Counted from the stretch's first letter, positions 12,862 through 24,291 are shown. The stretch is DNA of 64,000 nt from Panulirus ornatus (GCF_036320965.1 NC_092276.1:10253298-10317297); one strand, 5' to 3'. The notes: generated by a model from the letters alone, not told the origin. Program-made: numbers and translations.

Positions 12862-14457
12862 ATTTATTGCAATAAAGCCCCATGTGATCTGCCTCCATCA
12901 GGGACACAACCTGTTGCCCGGAGTGTAAAAAAAAGAATATTCCATCAATACCAGCTTTACTATGGGGGAATTTTATGGCATATTGGATGGTGGTACCAAT
13001 AGGTATAGTGAGGCCATCTGAAACTCAGGTTTGTCTTCAATAACCATAAGACTCATGGTGGGATGAAGAGGGAAATCCATCTTTTTTCTCCACGTATCAA
13101 AACTGAAGGTAGAATATCCCCTTGTCTACATCCCTCTCTGTAGATTCTTCTAAGCTTTTGTGAGGTAGAAGAAATATTTCCAAAGACGACGGTCGGTTCA
13201 GTGTAACGTACTTCATATTTCCCTTTTGGAATGGATGTCCCATAAGTCCCCAGAGATGTCCCATAAGTCTGGAGAGATGTCCCATAAGTCTCAAGAAGAG
13301 TGGAACATTGTGGGAGGAGACGGGAGACGGACTAGTCGATCGGCCAAAGGGACTCTCCGACCCATGGCTTCCCTTACCTCACCAAGAGCTCAGTCATCCC
13401 TCACCACCAACCATGTCACTGCTGGTGGTATACACACCTTACAAAGTAGTAGGAACTTAGAGGCCTTTTTCACTGCTGTGGGTGGGTCGTCGACGTGAAT
13501 TTCATGCCCAGTGGCCTTCTCATGAACCTTATTTTTTTTTTTTGTAGGGACTTACGTCTCATGAGGTCTCAAGTAACACTCTCACTTGGTATTATACACG
13601 TCTGGTTTGAATCTCTAGCTGTGAACCTCACACGAAATACCAGCCACATCTGCTACTCGCCTCCATATCGTCTGGTGCGAGGTACTCACCGCTCTCTCTT
13701 CTTTCTATCTGACTCTCACTCCACAAGCCACCTCGCTACAAACACGCCCCATCAATCTCCCTTCCGTCTAACGTATCAAACAGTCCTCCATATTACTCTC
13801 TTCTTCACTCCTTCCTTGATTTTCATCGCTTTGCCACTCACTTTTCTCATTGTCGAACCCACGTGTGACCTTTGCTTTACTCAACGCGATTTACCTCCTT
13901 CCAAATCACTTTATTTTCTCTGAAGTTTATCAGAACTCTTGCACTTCAATCATTCATTTGCCATCTTTCAGCCGTAGTTAGTGTCTTGATATTCGGCCAC
14001 TTTCTCTGGTATTCCTCCCACTCACTTGCACCTCTTCATTGTAGATGAGGACCATACACACCCTCTTTCCCTTTCCCCTTCATTACTGACTCATATTCCT
14101 CATTCCTGACTCATATTCCTCATGAGAGTACTCACTGCTTATCTCATACGTTTATACCCCTCTCTCTCTACCTTTCTGTATGCTGTACTCTTCCTCTCGT
14201 ACATTTTTGTACTGCTTCACTAAATTCTTTTCATTCCTGTTCTAAATAACCTCTGTCCACTTACTCTAACCCAATGCCATTCTTCATCCAGCCTCTCTTG
14301 GCGTATCTGCACACAGTCGCCTTTTTCAAGCTCACTCATTGTCAGCCCCTCCTTTTTTCAGACGTATGTAGTTTCCTCTTGTCCGAAACCCACTTTAGTA
14401 TTTCACCCTCAGCATAAGAGCCGAGTGTATTCTGATTTCATACGAAATCAAAGGGGT
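12860..14457. other. Noncoding with one small tandem repeat
   Basis: At 13,234, 13,255 and 13,276 a 21-bp unit with GATGTCCCATAAGT repeats three times. A 142-codon frame at 13,495-13,923 has low-complexity Ser/Thr/Leu content from TC-rich DNA, so I do not call it a gene. The rest (13,930-14,440) is C/T-rich noncoding. Confidence 0.5.
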
Positions 14458-14725
14458 AGGATTCTCCATATGTGGTCTGTATTCACCTGGGTAGGGTCTC
14501 TTAAGTGCATGGTTTCTATTCACTTAGGTAGAGACCCCAGTGTATGTTATCTGTTCTTCTGAGTAGAGCCCCAGTGCATCATGTCTTCTCATCTGGGTAG
14601 AGTCCCCAGTGTATTGCCTCTACTCACATGGATAAGGTTCTCAGGGGTGTTTATACCCTCCGTTCACATGGATAAGGTTCCCAGGGGTGTTTATAGCCTC
14701 TGTTCACATGGATAAGGGACCCCTT
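14458..14725. repeat. Degenerate 40-50-bp tandem repeat, about 6 copies
   Basis: Words of the type TTCACATGGATAAGGTTC and CCCAGTGTATT recur six or seven times. The last two copies (about 14,625-14,720) are most alike. Confidence 0.7.
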
Positions 14726-15022
14726 GTGGATCCTCTCTAATCACACTGATGGAGGATCCCCTTTGTTGGCCTCCCGTATATGTATGGCATTGAATCCCTT
14801 GACCGAAATGGAAAACTGACGACTATGGCAGATTTCCCCCATCGGATCCGAGTTTTCGCTTAGTTAATTTACCACCGGGACGCCACGGGGGGATATTACA
14901 AACGCAGTAAAAATGCCAGGAATAAATTTGAAGAGTGTGGCCATCCCGGACTGGCTGGTCGTAAGAGAAAATAGAAGCTTCGTATGGAAATGAATTATTA
15001 ATCACTGAATACATTCTGTGTG

Positions 15023-15028
<6 letters not shown>
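14726..15028. other. Noncoding
   Basis: No feature recognised. Confidence 0.5.

Positions 15029-15063
<35 letters not shown>
15029..15063. repeat. (TA)n microsatellite
   Basis: Perfect TA run. Confidence 0.93.
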
Positions 15064-15066
<3 letters not shown>

Positions 15067-15286
15067 TGTCCTAGTGGACTAACGTAATTTTCATGTCTTG
15101 ATACTGTTTCCTAATTTGCAGTTTATTACACATTGATGCGATTCAGAAGGGTCGATTACGAATCCCTGCGCTGCGTGAGTTGAATTTGGGGCCAATTAAT
15201 GGTGGCAATAATTGTAACATATGTGTAGCTTAATGGCTAAGACAGCAGTGCTTGCTTCCACGAAGATCTAAGGATTTCCTTTCTGT

Positions 15287-15287
<1 letters not shown>

Positions 15288-15349
<62 letters not shown>

Positions 15350-15398
15350 AACCGCTACTACAACTACTACTATTTGACTACTACTACTACTACAACCT

Positions 15399-15437
<39 letters not shown>

Positions 15438-15438
15438 T

Positions 15439-15486
<48 letters not shown>
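15288..15486. repeat. (TAC)n microsatellite
   Basis: About 66 TAC/ACT trinucleotides with a few interruptions (TTC, ACC, GCT and one TTTG break near 15,373). Confidence 0.96.
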
Positions 15487-15563
15487 AGCTGGTACTGTCA
15501 TGACCATATCTACCATATCGTAAAAGTATTTCTATGGTAATCAGTCCTCTCTAACCATCATTG

Positions 15564-15565
<2 letters not shown>

Positions 15566-15649
<84 letters not shown>
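15566..15649. repeat. (TA)n microsatellite
   Basis: Perfect TA run of about 42 units. Confidence 0.97.
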
Positions 15650-15652
<3 letters not shown>

Positions 15653-15850
15653 ACTAATAAGGGCATCAGTTAGAAAGGGTGATCCATATTCACAAACCAG
15701 TGTTGGATATGAGCTTACGTCATTAATCATACATCTGCCTTTTCATTGGTTGGATAGTTAGGTGGTAATCATACTGTGAGACTCGTCATAACACGTCGTC
15801 GGTTCAGTGAGATCGCGGTAATTAGTGGTGTGTCTCAGATCTTGATTGAT

Positions 15851-15853
<3 letters not shown>

Positions 15854-15910
<57 letters not shown>
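15854..15910. repeat. (GA)n microsatellite
   Basis: Perfect GA run of about 28 units. Confidence 0.97.
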
Positions 15911-15913
<3 letters not shown>

Positions 15914-16149
15914 TGTGCATACTATTTGAGATGCAGAGTTGACCAAGGTATATTATCTAGCCAGTTAACTCTCTAGATGGTAATTGGTTCCAAATGACTC
16001 ATCTCCTGATTACACACCTCGTTAATAACTGATAACTACATGTCCTCATTGGAGATGTTCCCATTTATCAGTGATCACCTATATTGCTTTATTTATCTTA
16101 GTTAACTGGTGAACTAATGCTTCTCACATTCTTTTTTTCTTAGTAAATA

Positions 16150-16235
16150 TTTGCCATTTCCCCCGTCAGAGAGGTAGCGCCAGGAACAAAGAAAGACCGA
16201 CCTCATTCGCTGAAGTCCATTCGCTGTCGTAACTT
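16150..16235 (-). mobile_element. Orphan LINE/SINE 3' tail, minus strand
   Basis: On the minus strand this reads GCGAATGAGG, then TTTGTTCCTGGCGCTACCTC and GACGGGGGAAATGGC. That matches the end of the LINE fragment at 48,845-48,895 (GCGAATGCGG, TTGTTCCTGGCGCTACCTC). Only the last 80 bp or so are present. Confidence 0.7.
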
Positions 16236-16804
16236 TAAGGAGTTAGATTGTTGTCGTGAGATGAAATAACCCCACAAGGACCGTCGTTACGAGCTCACGC
16301 GTGTAATTAACCCAATGAAAGCATTTCATTTGCTCACGATATACTTTATGTAACTTTGGACAATTCTCCACATCTTAACACGGACGAGAAGCGACTCCCG
16401 TAAATGCAAGAGATGCACGAAAATTGGCCCACGTCACGCTCAGCACACAACACGCAGCCTAACCATTACGACAGACCATCTGACTGAGGGGCCTGGTGAC
16501 GGGATTATAAAGCTAAATGAACTACAGGCGTCCAGAGATGAAATGACTAGTGGTAGTCCATGAGCAGGTTATATACTTAAGTAGTATTGCCCAAATAATT
16601 AGCTCCAGGACCCTTATAGATACGTGTGGTGGGTTATATATATGACCCCCTTCTATTCACACCTGTGTATGTCTGGTGTGTTTGCCTGTGTTGTGTGTTT
16701 TTATTGGTGATCTGGTGTATGTTAGGGGTTTGTGCGGTGTGTGATGTGTTCGTCTTGTGATTCGGGAGAGAAACTGTACCGACAGTGGTTTAGATGAGCA
16801 CCAG
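16236..16804. other. Noncoding
   Basis: No gene recognised. Confidence 0.45.
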
Positions 16805-16905
16805 GAGAGGAGGTTTACCGTCCAGGGTTCAGAGTTTACCACCAACAGAAAAGGTTTACCGTCAAGGGTTCAAAGTTTACCACCAGGAGAGGAGGTGTTT
16901 ACCGT
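16805..16905. repeat. Imperfect 43-51-bp repeat, about 2.5 copies
   Basis: The words GAGGTTTACCGTC, GGTTCAGAGTTTACCACCA and GGTTTACCGTCAAGGGTTC alternate, with GGAGAGGAGG at both ends. Confidence 0.75.
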
Positions 16906-17566
16906 CGATGGTGCAAGTTGACGAATACTAGAATTACCCCATCAGCCAAGCTGGGTTGGGCTGGGCTGGAGTCTCGCCTGTTGGGTCGAGATAGAAGGAT
17001 TGTGAAGAATTGTAAGAAGGAAGGAAGGAAGAATAAAGGAAGGAAGGAGAGGCTATGAATACCAATGGAAGTTGATGAAAGAATGGAACGTAGAAACTTC
17101 CCTCACATACCTTGTTCTTAGGATCATATACAAGGAAGAGAGGCAAAGTATTTGGCCCATTGTTAGTTGAAAATTAAGATTCGATTCCAGCTTCTGCAGA
17201 AGGCACTGTAAGGAGGTAAATCTTCACTGCCAGGGATGTATTCTCAAGGTCCTTGAGTACAGAGCGTCAGGTCCTCCCAATATATTTTCTTCGTGTCCCT
17301 CGTTCCTCAACGTCTTCGCCAGGGTCTCAAGACAAACGACAAACGGTCTCACAGTCAGCTCCCTCATGGCTCCAGCCACACAACCTTCCAAAATGCTCTT
17401 TCTCTCTTTCCCTTTGGCCTTCGTATTTTCATCCCCTTCATCATTATTTCACTTTTCCCAAATTTCCAATTGACTCCTTTTATCTTTAAGTACCTCTCAA
17501 ATGTCAGATATGAAAGTCTTTCACGACTCTCGAAGATTCCCTTTGAGCGCCTAAATGATTCTGATG
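16906..17566. other. Noncoding
   Basis: Includes a GAAG-rich stretch near 17,010-17,050. Short frames here have no recognisable motif. Confidence 0.45.
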
Positions 17567-17812
17567 TATAGACTTACTTCCTCCGTCAGGAGTTCCTTCT
17601 GTCTTTATGAGGCTCCTGCAGCGCTATGGAAGCTGGCCACGTCCATCGGTTAGGAACCACGGGTCAAAAAGTGTTGTAGTGTTGTGTGTATAGACTTACA
17701 TCCTCCTTCAGGAGTTCTTTCTATCTTCATGAGGCTCCTGCAGCGCTAAGGAAGCTGGCCACGTCCACCGGTAGGGAGCCACAGGTCAAAAAGTGATGTA
17801 GTGTTGTGTGTG
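17567..17812. repeat. 122-bp tandem duplication
   Basis: The segments starting TATAGACTTAC at 17,567 and 17,689 are nearly identical through CTCCTGCAGCGCTA, GAAGCTGGCCACGTCCA and GTGTTGTAGTGTTG. A few substitutions separate the copies. Confidence 0.92.
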
Positions 17813-18993
17813 TGCGTTTATGTACAAAGAGTGCAAGACATTTGAGTAGTTAAAGTACTTGGAGTCTTCTTAATAGCATTGGGGGGATGATCTTCTCTTA
17901 CCAATTTCCTCTGGCTAATAAAACTCAATGGCATCCCATTTTCCTTATACCACTGACTGCCCTAACACTTACCGCCATTTAGCCAGATTCCCCCAGACTC
18001 TAATTTCGAGGCCATCCCACAAAATTCCCAGAGCCGTAACTCTCACTTCCACCCACCAAATTTCCCAGGGCGCTAACTTACCCACCCTCCCAGCGAAATC
18101 TCAGAGGCCACTTTCATTTATATTGGGAAGTACATAAGCCACAATGAGAAGAGAGAAGAGAAGGGAAGAGAATCCAATAAACATAAAAGATTAAAGAGGA
18201 TTAGCCATAAGGAAGTTAATTAGATTCAGGGAGGTACTACAGCTGGTAATGTCACATTGCGACTCTGTATTTAGCTGTGGAGAAGACGCATAGATCAGTG
18301 TTATGAAGGAGATGAACAACGATGATGAGATTCCAATCAAGGATCAACCTGTCTTACATTGGATTATCATTCCCATTGTCCTTCGTGTGATATTAAAAAG
18401 AATCTTAGTCAGTAGTCGTAGGAAAGTGAATGGGGGCCAAAAAAAATCCCGTAACTCCCATTCGTCTAGAGGAAATAATCTATGAGTTCCCTTCCCTGTT
18501 TCTAGAGAGAGAGAGTTGTCGTTGACAGCCTTTCCTCTTAGGTCAGTCCCAGATGCCATTTTTGGCACAAGGAATCCATTGTGTTGGCCGAACTGTATGT
18601 ACAGTAGCCATACCAGAAGCCAGGACATGCGTCCAGTATATAAGCGAACTAAGGCAATGAGGACTGAATCACATATACCAATAAAGATCTATATAGAAAT
18701 GCAATGCAGTTAAAGCTGTGAGGAAACAACGAGCTTCTTGTCAAACATACGTGGACAAATGACCATTTAATGAATGGCAACATAGCAAAAGTGAGGGAGC
18801 TCCAACTGCTACAGAATCTCAAACAGTGAGGATTCAGTCGTGGATAACAGCGACGGAGTTCCCTGCGCAGAAGCTAACACATTGAGACATGAGAAAACCA
18901 GGAAAAGTCTTCTTAGATGGAATATACCTCAACCACTAGGTACAATATCTTCACTACAGCCTTGGTCTTCTGACATCCCTCCGCATACTCCAC

Positions 18994-18997
<4 letters not shown>
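17813..18997. other. Noncoding
   Basis: C-rich stretch at 17,950-18,115 with loosely repeated CCAGATTCCC/CCACAAAATTCCC words; otherwise nothing recognised. Confidence 0.45.
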
Positions 18998-19080
<83 letters not shown>

Positions 19081-19098
19081 TCTCTCTCTCTCTCTCTC
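18998..19098. repeat. (CT)n microsatellite
   Basis: About 50 CT units with one A interruption at 19,075. Inverted partner of the (GA)n run at 19,227. Confidence 0.97.
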
Positions 19099-19226
19099 AG
19101 TACGTTATATGACATTATCATCTTAATGAGCTACACGACTTAAAAGGATCAATCTTGGCGGGGTCATCTCGAATCAAGGGATGATGTCTCCAGCAGGCTC
19201 ATCGCATTAACTTTATCCACCATCAA

Positions 19227-19229
19227 AGA

Positions 19230-19304
<75 letters not shown>

Positions 19305-19305
19305 G
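19227..19305. repeat. (GA)n microsatellite with G-tract
   Basis: About 33 GA units running into a 12-13-base G run at 19,293-19,305. Confidence 0.96.
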
Positions 19306-19354
19306 CTTACAGTCGTGTACAGAGCTAATGCAATAAACTCCTCCGGTTCTCCTT

Positions 19355-19415
19355 TCCTTCTCCTCTTCCTCCTCGTCCTCCTCGTCGTCCTCCTCCTCCT
19401 CCTCCTCCTCCTCCA
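19355..19415. repeat. (CCT)n-like tract
   Basis: C/T-rich trinucleotide tract with GTC interruptions (CTCCTCGTCC...CTCCTCCTCC). Confidence 0.85.
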
Positions 19416-19650
19416 CCCCTTTCCTACCCAGCGAGGGGCGCTAGACTCAACCTGATTAAGGCATAAGACATCCTAAACTCGATTGTCCTGGACACAGAAC
19501 TGCCTCCTTCCGCGTTTTGCTCATTTTGGAAAAGAAAATGGCAAAGAAACTGGCTCGAACTTTGTTGTTTCCTTTGCTGGAGGTTTAGATTCATGGTTGA
19601 TATCGGTACAAAATGAGAGTCGAATTTACTTTTGTTTATATGATATATGA

Positions 19651-19802
<152 letters not shown>

Positions 19803-19849
19803 CTCTCTTGTATCTCCCCTGATGATGTGATTATTACGCGAAAGTGCAC
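19803..19849 (+). mobile_element. Penelope-like element 3' tail fragment with hammerhead-like core
   Basis: TATCTCC, CTGATGA (19,819-19,825), GATGTGATTATTACGCGAAA and GTGCAC match the tail downstream of the Penelope coding fragment at 24.2 kb. The copy breaks off after GTGCAC into (AT)n. It keeps the CUGAUGA and GAAA words of a hammerhead core. The short helix between them is GTG (19,827-19,829) with CGC (19,837-19,839). Confidence 0.65.
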
Positions 19850-19863
19850 ATATATATGTATAT

Positions 19864-19869
19864 ATATAT

Positions 19870-19949
<80 letters not shown>
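19864..19949. repeat. (AT)n/(AC)n microsatellite
   Basis: TA units, a short (CA)6 at about 19,870-19,882, then about 33 AT units. Confidence 0.95.
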
Positions 19950-19953
<4 letters not shown>

Positions 19954-19984
19954 TTCAGTATGATATAAGTTAAGATTCGACCTT

Positions 19985-20215
19985 ATCAAGCTCAGCGTGA
20001 TAGAAGATAGCAGACTGTACCTTATCAGGCCTAGGATGATAAAAGATAGCAGACTCCATGTTATCAGGCCTAGGATGATAAAAGATAGCAGACTCGACCT
20101 TATCAGGCCTAGGATGATAAAAGATAGCAGGCTCGATAGCAGACTCGACCTTATCAGGCCTAGGATGATAAAAGATAGCAGACTCGACCTGATCAGGCCT
20201 AAGATGATAAAAGAT
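19985..20215. repeat. 39-bp minisatellite, about 6 copies
   Basis: Unit contains TTATCAGGCCTAGGATGATA and AAAGATAGCAGACTCGACC. Since 39 is divisible by 3, a frame with repeated R-P-R-M-I-K-D-S-R-L stays open; I do not regard it as a gene. One copy has an internal partial duplication (GCAGGCTCGATAGCAGACTC near 20,127). Confidence 0.94.
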
Positions 20216-20507
20216 AAGACAGCAGACTCAGCCTCAGTGCAAGTATTCTGGCATATCATATCCGATTCTTTATCCTTTTCTTCTTCGAGTAACCACAGAG
20301 AGAGCGAGAGCGGGCTATGAATGACGGAGCAGAGAACCAAATGACAAGAAAGCGATCCTGCAATTCAGGTGGTGAGGGATGGAACCAAAAGAAAACATTG
20401 ACACGTACAAGGAGGAGAGAGAACAACGATTAGTGTCTTTGGGCGAGGAAAACGACCTAGTCGTAAGCCACCTCCTGAACTCGGTACAATGTCATGATCA
20501 TTAGAAA
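20216..20507. other. Noncoding
   Basis: No feature recognised. Confidence 0.5.
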
Positions 20508-20820
20508 GACTTCGAAACCATTTAGGTCACCTTACACGAAAGCAGTTTGGGTTAAGAAGTTTAATCGTGTTTGGAGTAGTGTGATCGCTGAGGCGTGTTA
20601 TTGCTACGTTGAACTTCCCAGAGGCGTTAGTGTTGCGTTAGTAACTGATATTTTGGATGGGTGTGTAGTAGGACTTCGAAACGTGTTAGGTCACCTTACA
20701 CGAAAGCTGTTTGGATTAAGAAGTTTAATCGTGTTTGGAGTAGTATATTCGCTGAAGCGTATTATTGCTACGGTTAACTTCACAGAGGCATCAATGTTGC
20801 GTTAGTTACTGATATTTTGG

Positions 20821-20822
<2 letters not shown>
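20508..20822. repeat. 164-bp tandem duplication
   Basis: Copies begin GACTTCGAAAC at 20,508 and 20,672 and share GGTCACCTTACACGAAAGC, AAGAAGTTTAATCGTGTTTG and GTTACTGATATTTTGGATG-type words. The second copy ends in a long (GT)n where the first has only GGGTGTGTAG. Confidence 0.93.

Positions 20823-20866
<44 letters not shown>
20823..20866. repeat. (GT)n microsatellite
   Basis: About 22 GT units at the end of the second copy of the 164-bp duplication. Confidence 0.96.
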
Positions 20867-20868
<2 letters not shown>

Positions 20869-21040
20869 CGCTTGCTTGCAAGGGGCGGCAACTGGTGTTC
20901 TGTTGTGGGTGTATATTGCCATCAATCTTGTGAGGTCAGTCGATCGATGGTCAGACTGGTCAAAGGTCATTGATGTTATGGTTAGATATATTTGTGTGTC
21001 TTGTGATCGAACTCTTAGCGATGAAGTGGTTGAAGTAGCA

Positions 21041-21243
21041 GGTCGGGGTGTGCACTGGGGAACACTGGAGTGTTAGTGATGGTTGAAGTAGCAGGTCGAG
21101 ATGTGTACTGGGGAACACTGGAGTGTTAGTGATGGCTCAAGTAGCAGGTCGAGATGTGTACTGGGGAACACTGGAATGTTAGTGATGGTTCAAGTAGGAG
21201 GTCGAGATGTGCACTGGGGAACACTGGAGTGTTAGTGATGGAG
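21041..21243. repeat. 53-bp minisatellite, 4 copies
   Basis: Units start at 21,041, 21,094, 21,147 and 21,200 with GGTCG(A/G)G(A/G)TGTG, followed by CTGGGGAACACTGGAGTGTT. The fourth is incomplete. Confidence 0.94.
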
Positions 21244-21316
21244 GACCTGCCACAACAGGGGATCAATCAGAACCTCTTCAGGTGGTTCCGTCTTCTCTTC
21301 ACGTATACCTGGTCGA

Positions 21317-21568
21317 CTCCATGAAGTATATCCATGAAGAATATCCATGAGGAATATCCATGAAGAATGTCCATGAGGAATATCCATGAAGAATATCCAT
21401 GAGGAATATCCATGAGGAATATCCATGAAGAATATTCATGAGGAATATCCACGAAGAATATTCATGAGGAATATCCATGAAGAATATTCATGAGGAATAT
21501 CCATGAAGAATATCCATGAGGAATATGCATGAGGAATATTCATGAAGAATATCCATGAAGAATGTCCA
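21317..21568. repeat. 12-bp minisatellite, about 20 copies
   Basis: Unit GAATATCCATGA with variants GAATATTCATGA, GAATGTCCATGA and AGGAATATCC. Being 4 codons long, it keeps reverse-strand frames open (D-I-P-H-G, S-S-W-I-F). Confidence 0.95.
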
Positions 21569-21687
21569 TATCAGAGGTCATATTGTTCAGCGTAGCGCAT
21601 TCCTCCTCTTCGACCTTTTTATTTTTCATTCTCGGCTCAATGCTTCTTTCTTTATTGCCTCGTCTCACCTGATAAATAAACATACCA

Positions 21688-21689
<2 letters not shown>

Positions 21690-21765
<76 letters not shown>
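21690..21765. repeat. (CT)n microsatellite
   Basis: Perfect CT run of about 38 units. Confidence 0.97.
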
Positions 21766-21767
<2 letters not shown>

Positions 21768-21998
21768 ACCCTCTGCGACTTGGCTTCTCCCCCTCCTTTA
21801 TTAACACGCCAGCCAACCCCCGCGCTAACAAGCCCCAACTCAAGAGCGAACCCTGGCGGAACATTTGCCTCTTCAGTTTGGCCAGACAGCAAATTTATGA
21901 AGTTAGCTCCTGATGAATGGCACTCCATCTGACCGGAATGGGCCATGTCCTCATAAACTGTGAGGAAAGTGCGTGAGTGTCTGTAGTTACAGGATGAC

Positions 21999-22016
21999 GT
22001 GTGTGTGTGTGTGTGT

Positions 22017-22069
<53 letters not shown>
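21999..22069. repeat. (GT)n microsatellite
   Basis: GT run of about 35 units with one GG interruption at about 22,018. Confidence 0.97.
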
Positions 22070-22151
22070 GTAAGAGGAGAGAGAGATTTGCACTCGTGCA
22101 CCCTGTCTCTTAAATTTGTATAAATATACTATGTTTCAACTCCTACGCGCT

Positions 22152-22182
22152 ACACACACACACTCACACACACGCACACACA

Positions 22183-22232
<50 letters not shown>
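22152..22232. repeat. (CA)n microsatellite
   Basis: CA run with CTCA/CGCA interruptions at its start. It is the inverted partner of the (GT)n tract 85 bp upstream. Confidence 0.96.
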
Positions 22233-22236
<4 letters not shown>

Positions 22237-22748
22237 CTACCCCTTTATTCGATAAATCATTCCTTCAGTTTATGAATCTCCGTTGTGGATTTATTGACAG
22301 GGTTGATCACATACGTGATAGAGTGTAACGAGTTCACTAAATTATTATGATGGGATCCCTACCACTTGTGGTATATGGAAGGACAAAAAAACTTCTCGTT
22401 AACCACATCATTCATCATTTTGAATTCAGGCGTAGCGAAGAATATGTACGACACTGTCGATAGAGTGCGACGCAGGAATTGACTGTGATTCTGTTTACAC
22501 CGAGTCATAGAATAAGTAAAAGATATGAGGAAACAATCATCCAGGTAGTTCAACGAGTAGTTTGGCCATTTCTCTAGCCTCCACGAAGCCCCAACCAATC
22601 CCAAACCTCGGAGTAGAGTTCGTGACAATTCAATGGTGGAGACAGTTGCCCAGTGGACGTGTAAGAGTGTTTACGTCAGGAGGGCGTCAAGTGGCTGAGG
22701 AGCTAGAATACGTGGTGACAAGGCGAGGTGCAGTGGTGGGTGGAGATC
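22233..22748. other. Noncoding
   Basis: No gene recognised. Confidence 0.45.
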
Positions 22749-22890
22749 CTCCCTCACCACTGAGTTCTGGCAGAGGGTCATCCAGGGTGTACAGACAGGC
22801 CGGCCTCCCTCACCACTTGGTTCTGGCAAAGGGTCTTCCAGGGTGTACAGACAGGCCGGCCTCCCTCACCACTTGAGTTCTGGCGGAGTT
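22749..22890. repeat. 56-bp tandem repeat, about 2.5 copies
   Basis: Units starting CTCCCTCACCACT at 22,749, 22,805 and 22,861 share GTTCTGGCA(A/G)AGGGTC, CCAGGGTGTACAGACAGG and CCGGC. Confidence 0.9.
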
Positions 22891-23597
22891 CTGACTACAG
22901 ACAGACCAGGTGTCTCATTATCCCTCATCATTTCGTGGTTGTGATGACGTTGATTACTGCAGGCATCTAGCTGACGTCAGGTGAGTTGTGAGTTGGCTGT
23001 AATATTCGTTTGAAGTCTTAAGACGGTTTTTGAGTTTGAGAATTCAACCTCCAAAAATTGTAAGCGTTCTTAAGTGTAAGGTTATACTTAACTGTTGCCT
23101 TAGGCTATGAATCTTTGAGTTCTGTGTTGTATGAAAGTGACAAGTGGTCGTAAAATTTGTCACACATTTTTTCATTTGTTTAACTAAAAGTGTAGGTCGT
23201 GAGGTGAACTTGGCTTGTTACATTTGAACGATCAGTTTGTGCTGTTAACTGGAAAATCATAAATTGTGAAGATTTAATTGTGAGGATTTAGCTTAACATC
23301 GTAGTGAAATTCGGTTGTTAACCACTGTGTATTATGGGACTTTTTAATTCAGCCATGTAGATGGGGCGAAGGCAGTGCTATATGCAGTGAGTGAGGACGA
23401 CAAAAGATTTTACGATCTTATGAACAGCTAGTTTAGGGGATAGACGTGGTGTTCTAGACTTAGTAATGTCTGAGAGTCGACTCGCTCTCAGGCAAGGCAA
23501 TACGAGTATGTGAAACCGAGAAAACATTCCAAAGATCAGCTGACAGTTTGGATGGATACCAAGACGGTCGACTGTGTGTTCAAGGTGCGCACGGTAT
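22891..23597. other. Noncoding
   Basis: No gene or repeat recognised; T-rich. Confidence 0.45.
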
Positions 23598-23822
23598 AGT
23601 GACGTGTTGCATTTGATTCTCTCGCGTTCTTATACTATATTTATATTGCTTAAGACTAACAGAAAGATCCTTACCAGTCTGCCCAATATAAAACTTATCG
23701 CAATCTCTACATGGCACTTTATAGTTGCATCCAGGAGAATTTTCTGGTGGGTTCCTGATTAAGATATTCTATATAGTGTTATTGTTGCTGAAGGCAACAT
23801 TTACATTAAAGATGTAAGCTTC
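23598..23822 (-). pseudogene. Penelope-like element, GIY-YIG fragment (minus strand)
   Basis: On the minus strand the translation reads N-V-N-V-A-F-S-N-N-N-T-I, a TAG stop, then N-I-L-I-R-N-P-P, then C-N-Y-K-V-P-C-R-D-C-D-K-F-Y-I-G-Q-T-G-K and L-K-Q-Y-K-Y-S-I-R-T. Y-I-G-Q-T-G within a Cys-rich context is the mark of the GIY-YIG nuclease at the C-terminus of Penelope-like retroelements, which nicks target DNA. The in-frame TAG and the loss of an Arg (S-V-S-L where the other copy has S-V-R-L) show that it is dead. The fragment runs off into unrelated sequence after I-R-T-R-E-N-Q. The family call rests on my memory of this domain. Confidence 0.8.
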
Positions 23823-23844
23823 ATGGGAAGTGAAGTAAAATTAT

Positions 23845-24111
23845 TCTGTTAGACTTAAGCAACATAAATATAGTATAAGAACAGGACAAGAATCAAATGC
23901 CTTGTTTAATCACGTTAAAGACTATGATCATTGTACTGACTGGAGTGCTGCCATCTTGGTTATCAACTCTAACTCCAGTACCACGAGAAATATCGGTGAA
24001 TCATCTGTTATCAAATACACAAACAATTATAACCTTGATATTAGTGAAGGTCTATACAAATTGGATAAATTTGTTGATATTTGTACACAATTCACCACCT
24101 TGTCCACTTAA
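23845..24111 (+). pseudogene. Penelope-like element, C-terminal nuclease fragment (plus strand)
   Basis: From 23,845 the plus strand reads S-V-R-L-K-Q-H-K-Y-S-I-R-T-G, then S-N-A-L-F-N-H-V-K-D-Y-D-H-C and I-K-Y-T-N-N-Y-N-L, followed by G-L-Y-K-L-D-K-F, and ends at a TAA (24,109-24,111). This continues the GIY-YIG nuclease past the point where the minus-strand fragment stops. The two fragments overlap in the S-V-x-L-K-Q segment and lie head to head, about 20 bp apart. It lacks the reverse transcriptase and the start of the nuclease, so it is only the last 89 codons. A 3' tail follows to about 24,296. Confidence 0.85.
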
Positions 24112-24291
24112 GTTTGATACGCTCGTTATCTGCCTTGGACAATCACTTGTTTACCAAATGGCGTCTTAGCTACGTCTCTTCGTTTTACATCAACTGACAT
24201 ATTTCTTTCTTTATCTCCCCTGTTGATGTGATTATTACACGAAAGTGCACTTAGCAACTTATTGTTTCATTTTCCAAGTGGACTCATAGGA

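Noticed and set aside
13495..13923. 142-codon forward frame rich in Ser, Thr and Leu
   Set aside because: Reflects C/T-rich DNA; no domain and no repeat of the pattern elsewhere.
15215..15265. tRNA A-box-like TAGCTTAATGGCTAAGAC
   Set aside because: No B box follows at a suitable distance; probably chance.
19997..20320. 107-codon frame with 13-residue repeats
   Set aside because: The 39-bp minisatellite is divisible by 3, so the frame stays open without selection.
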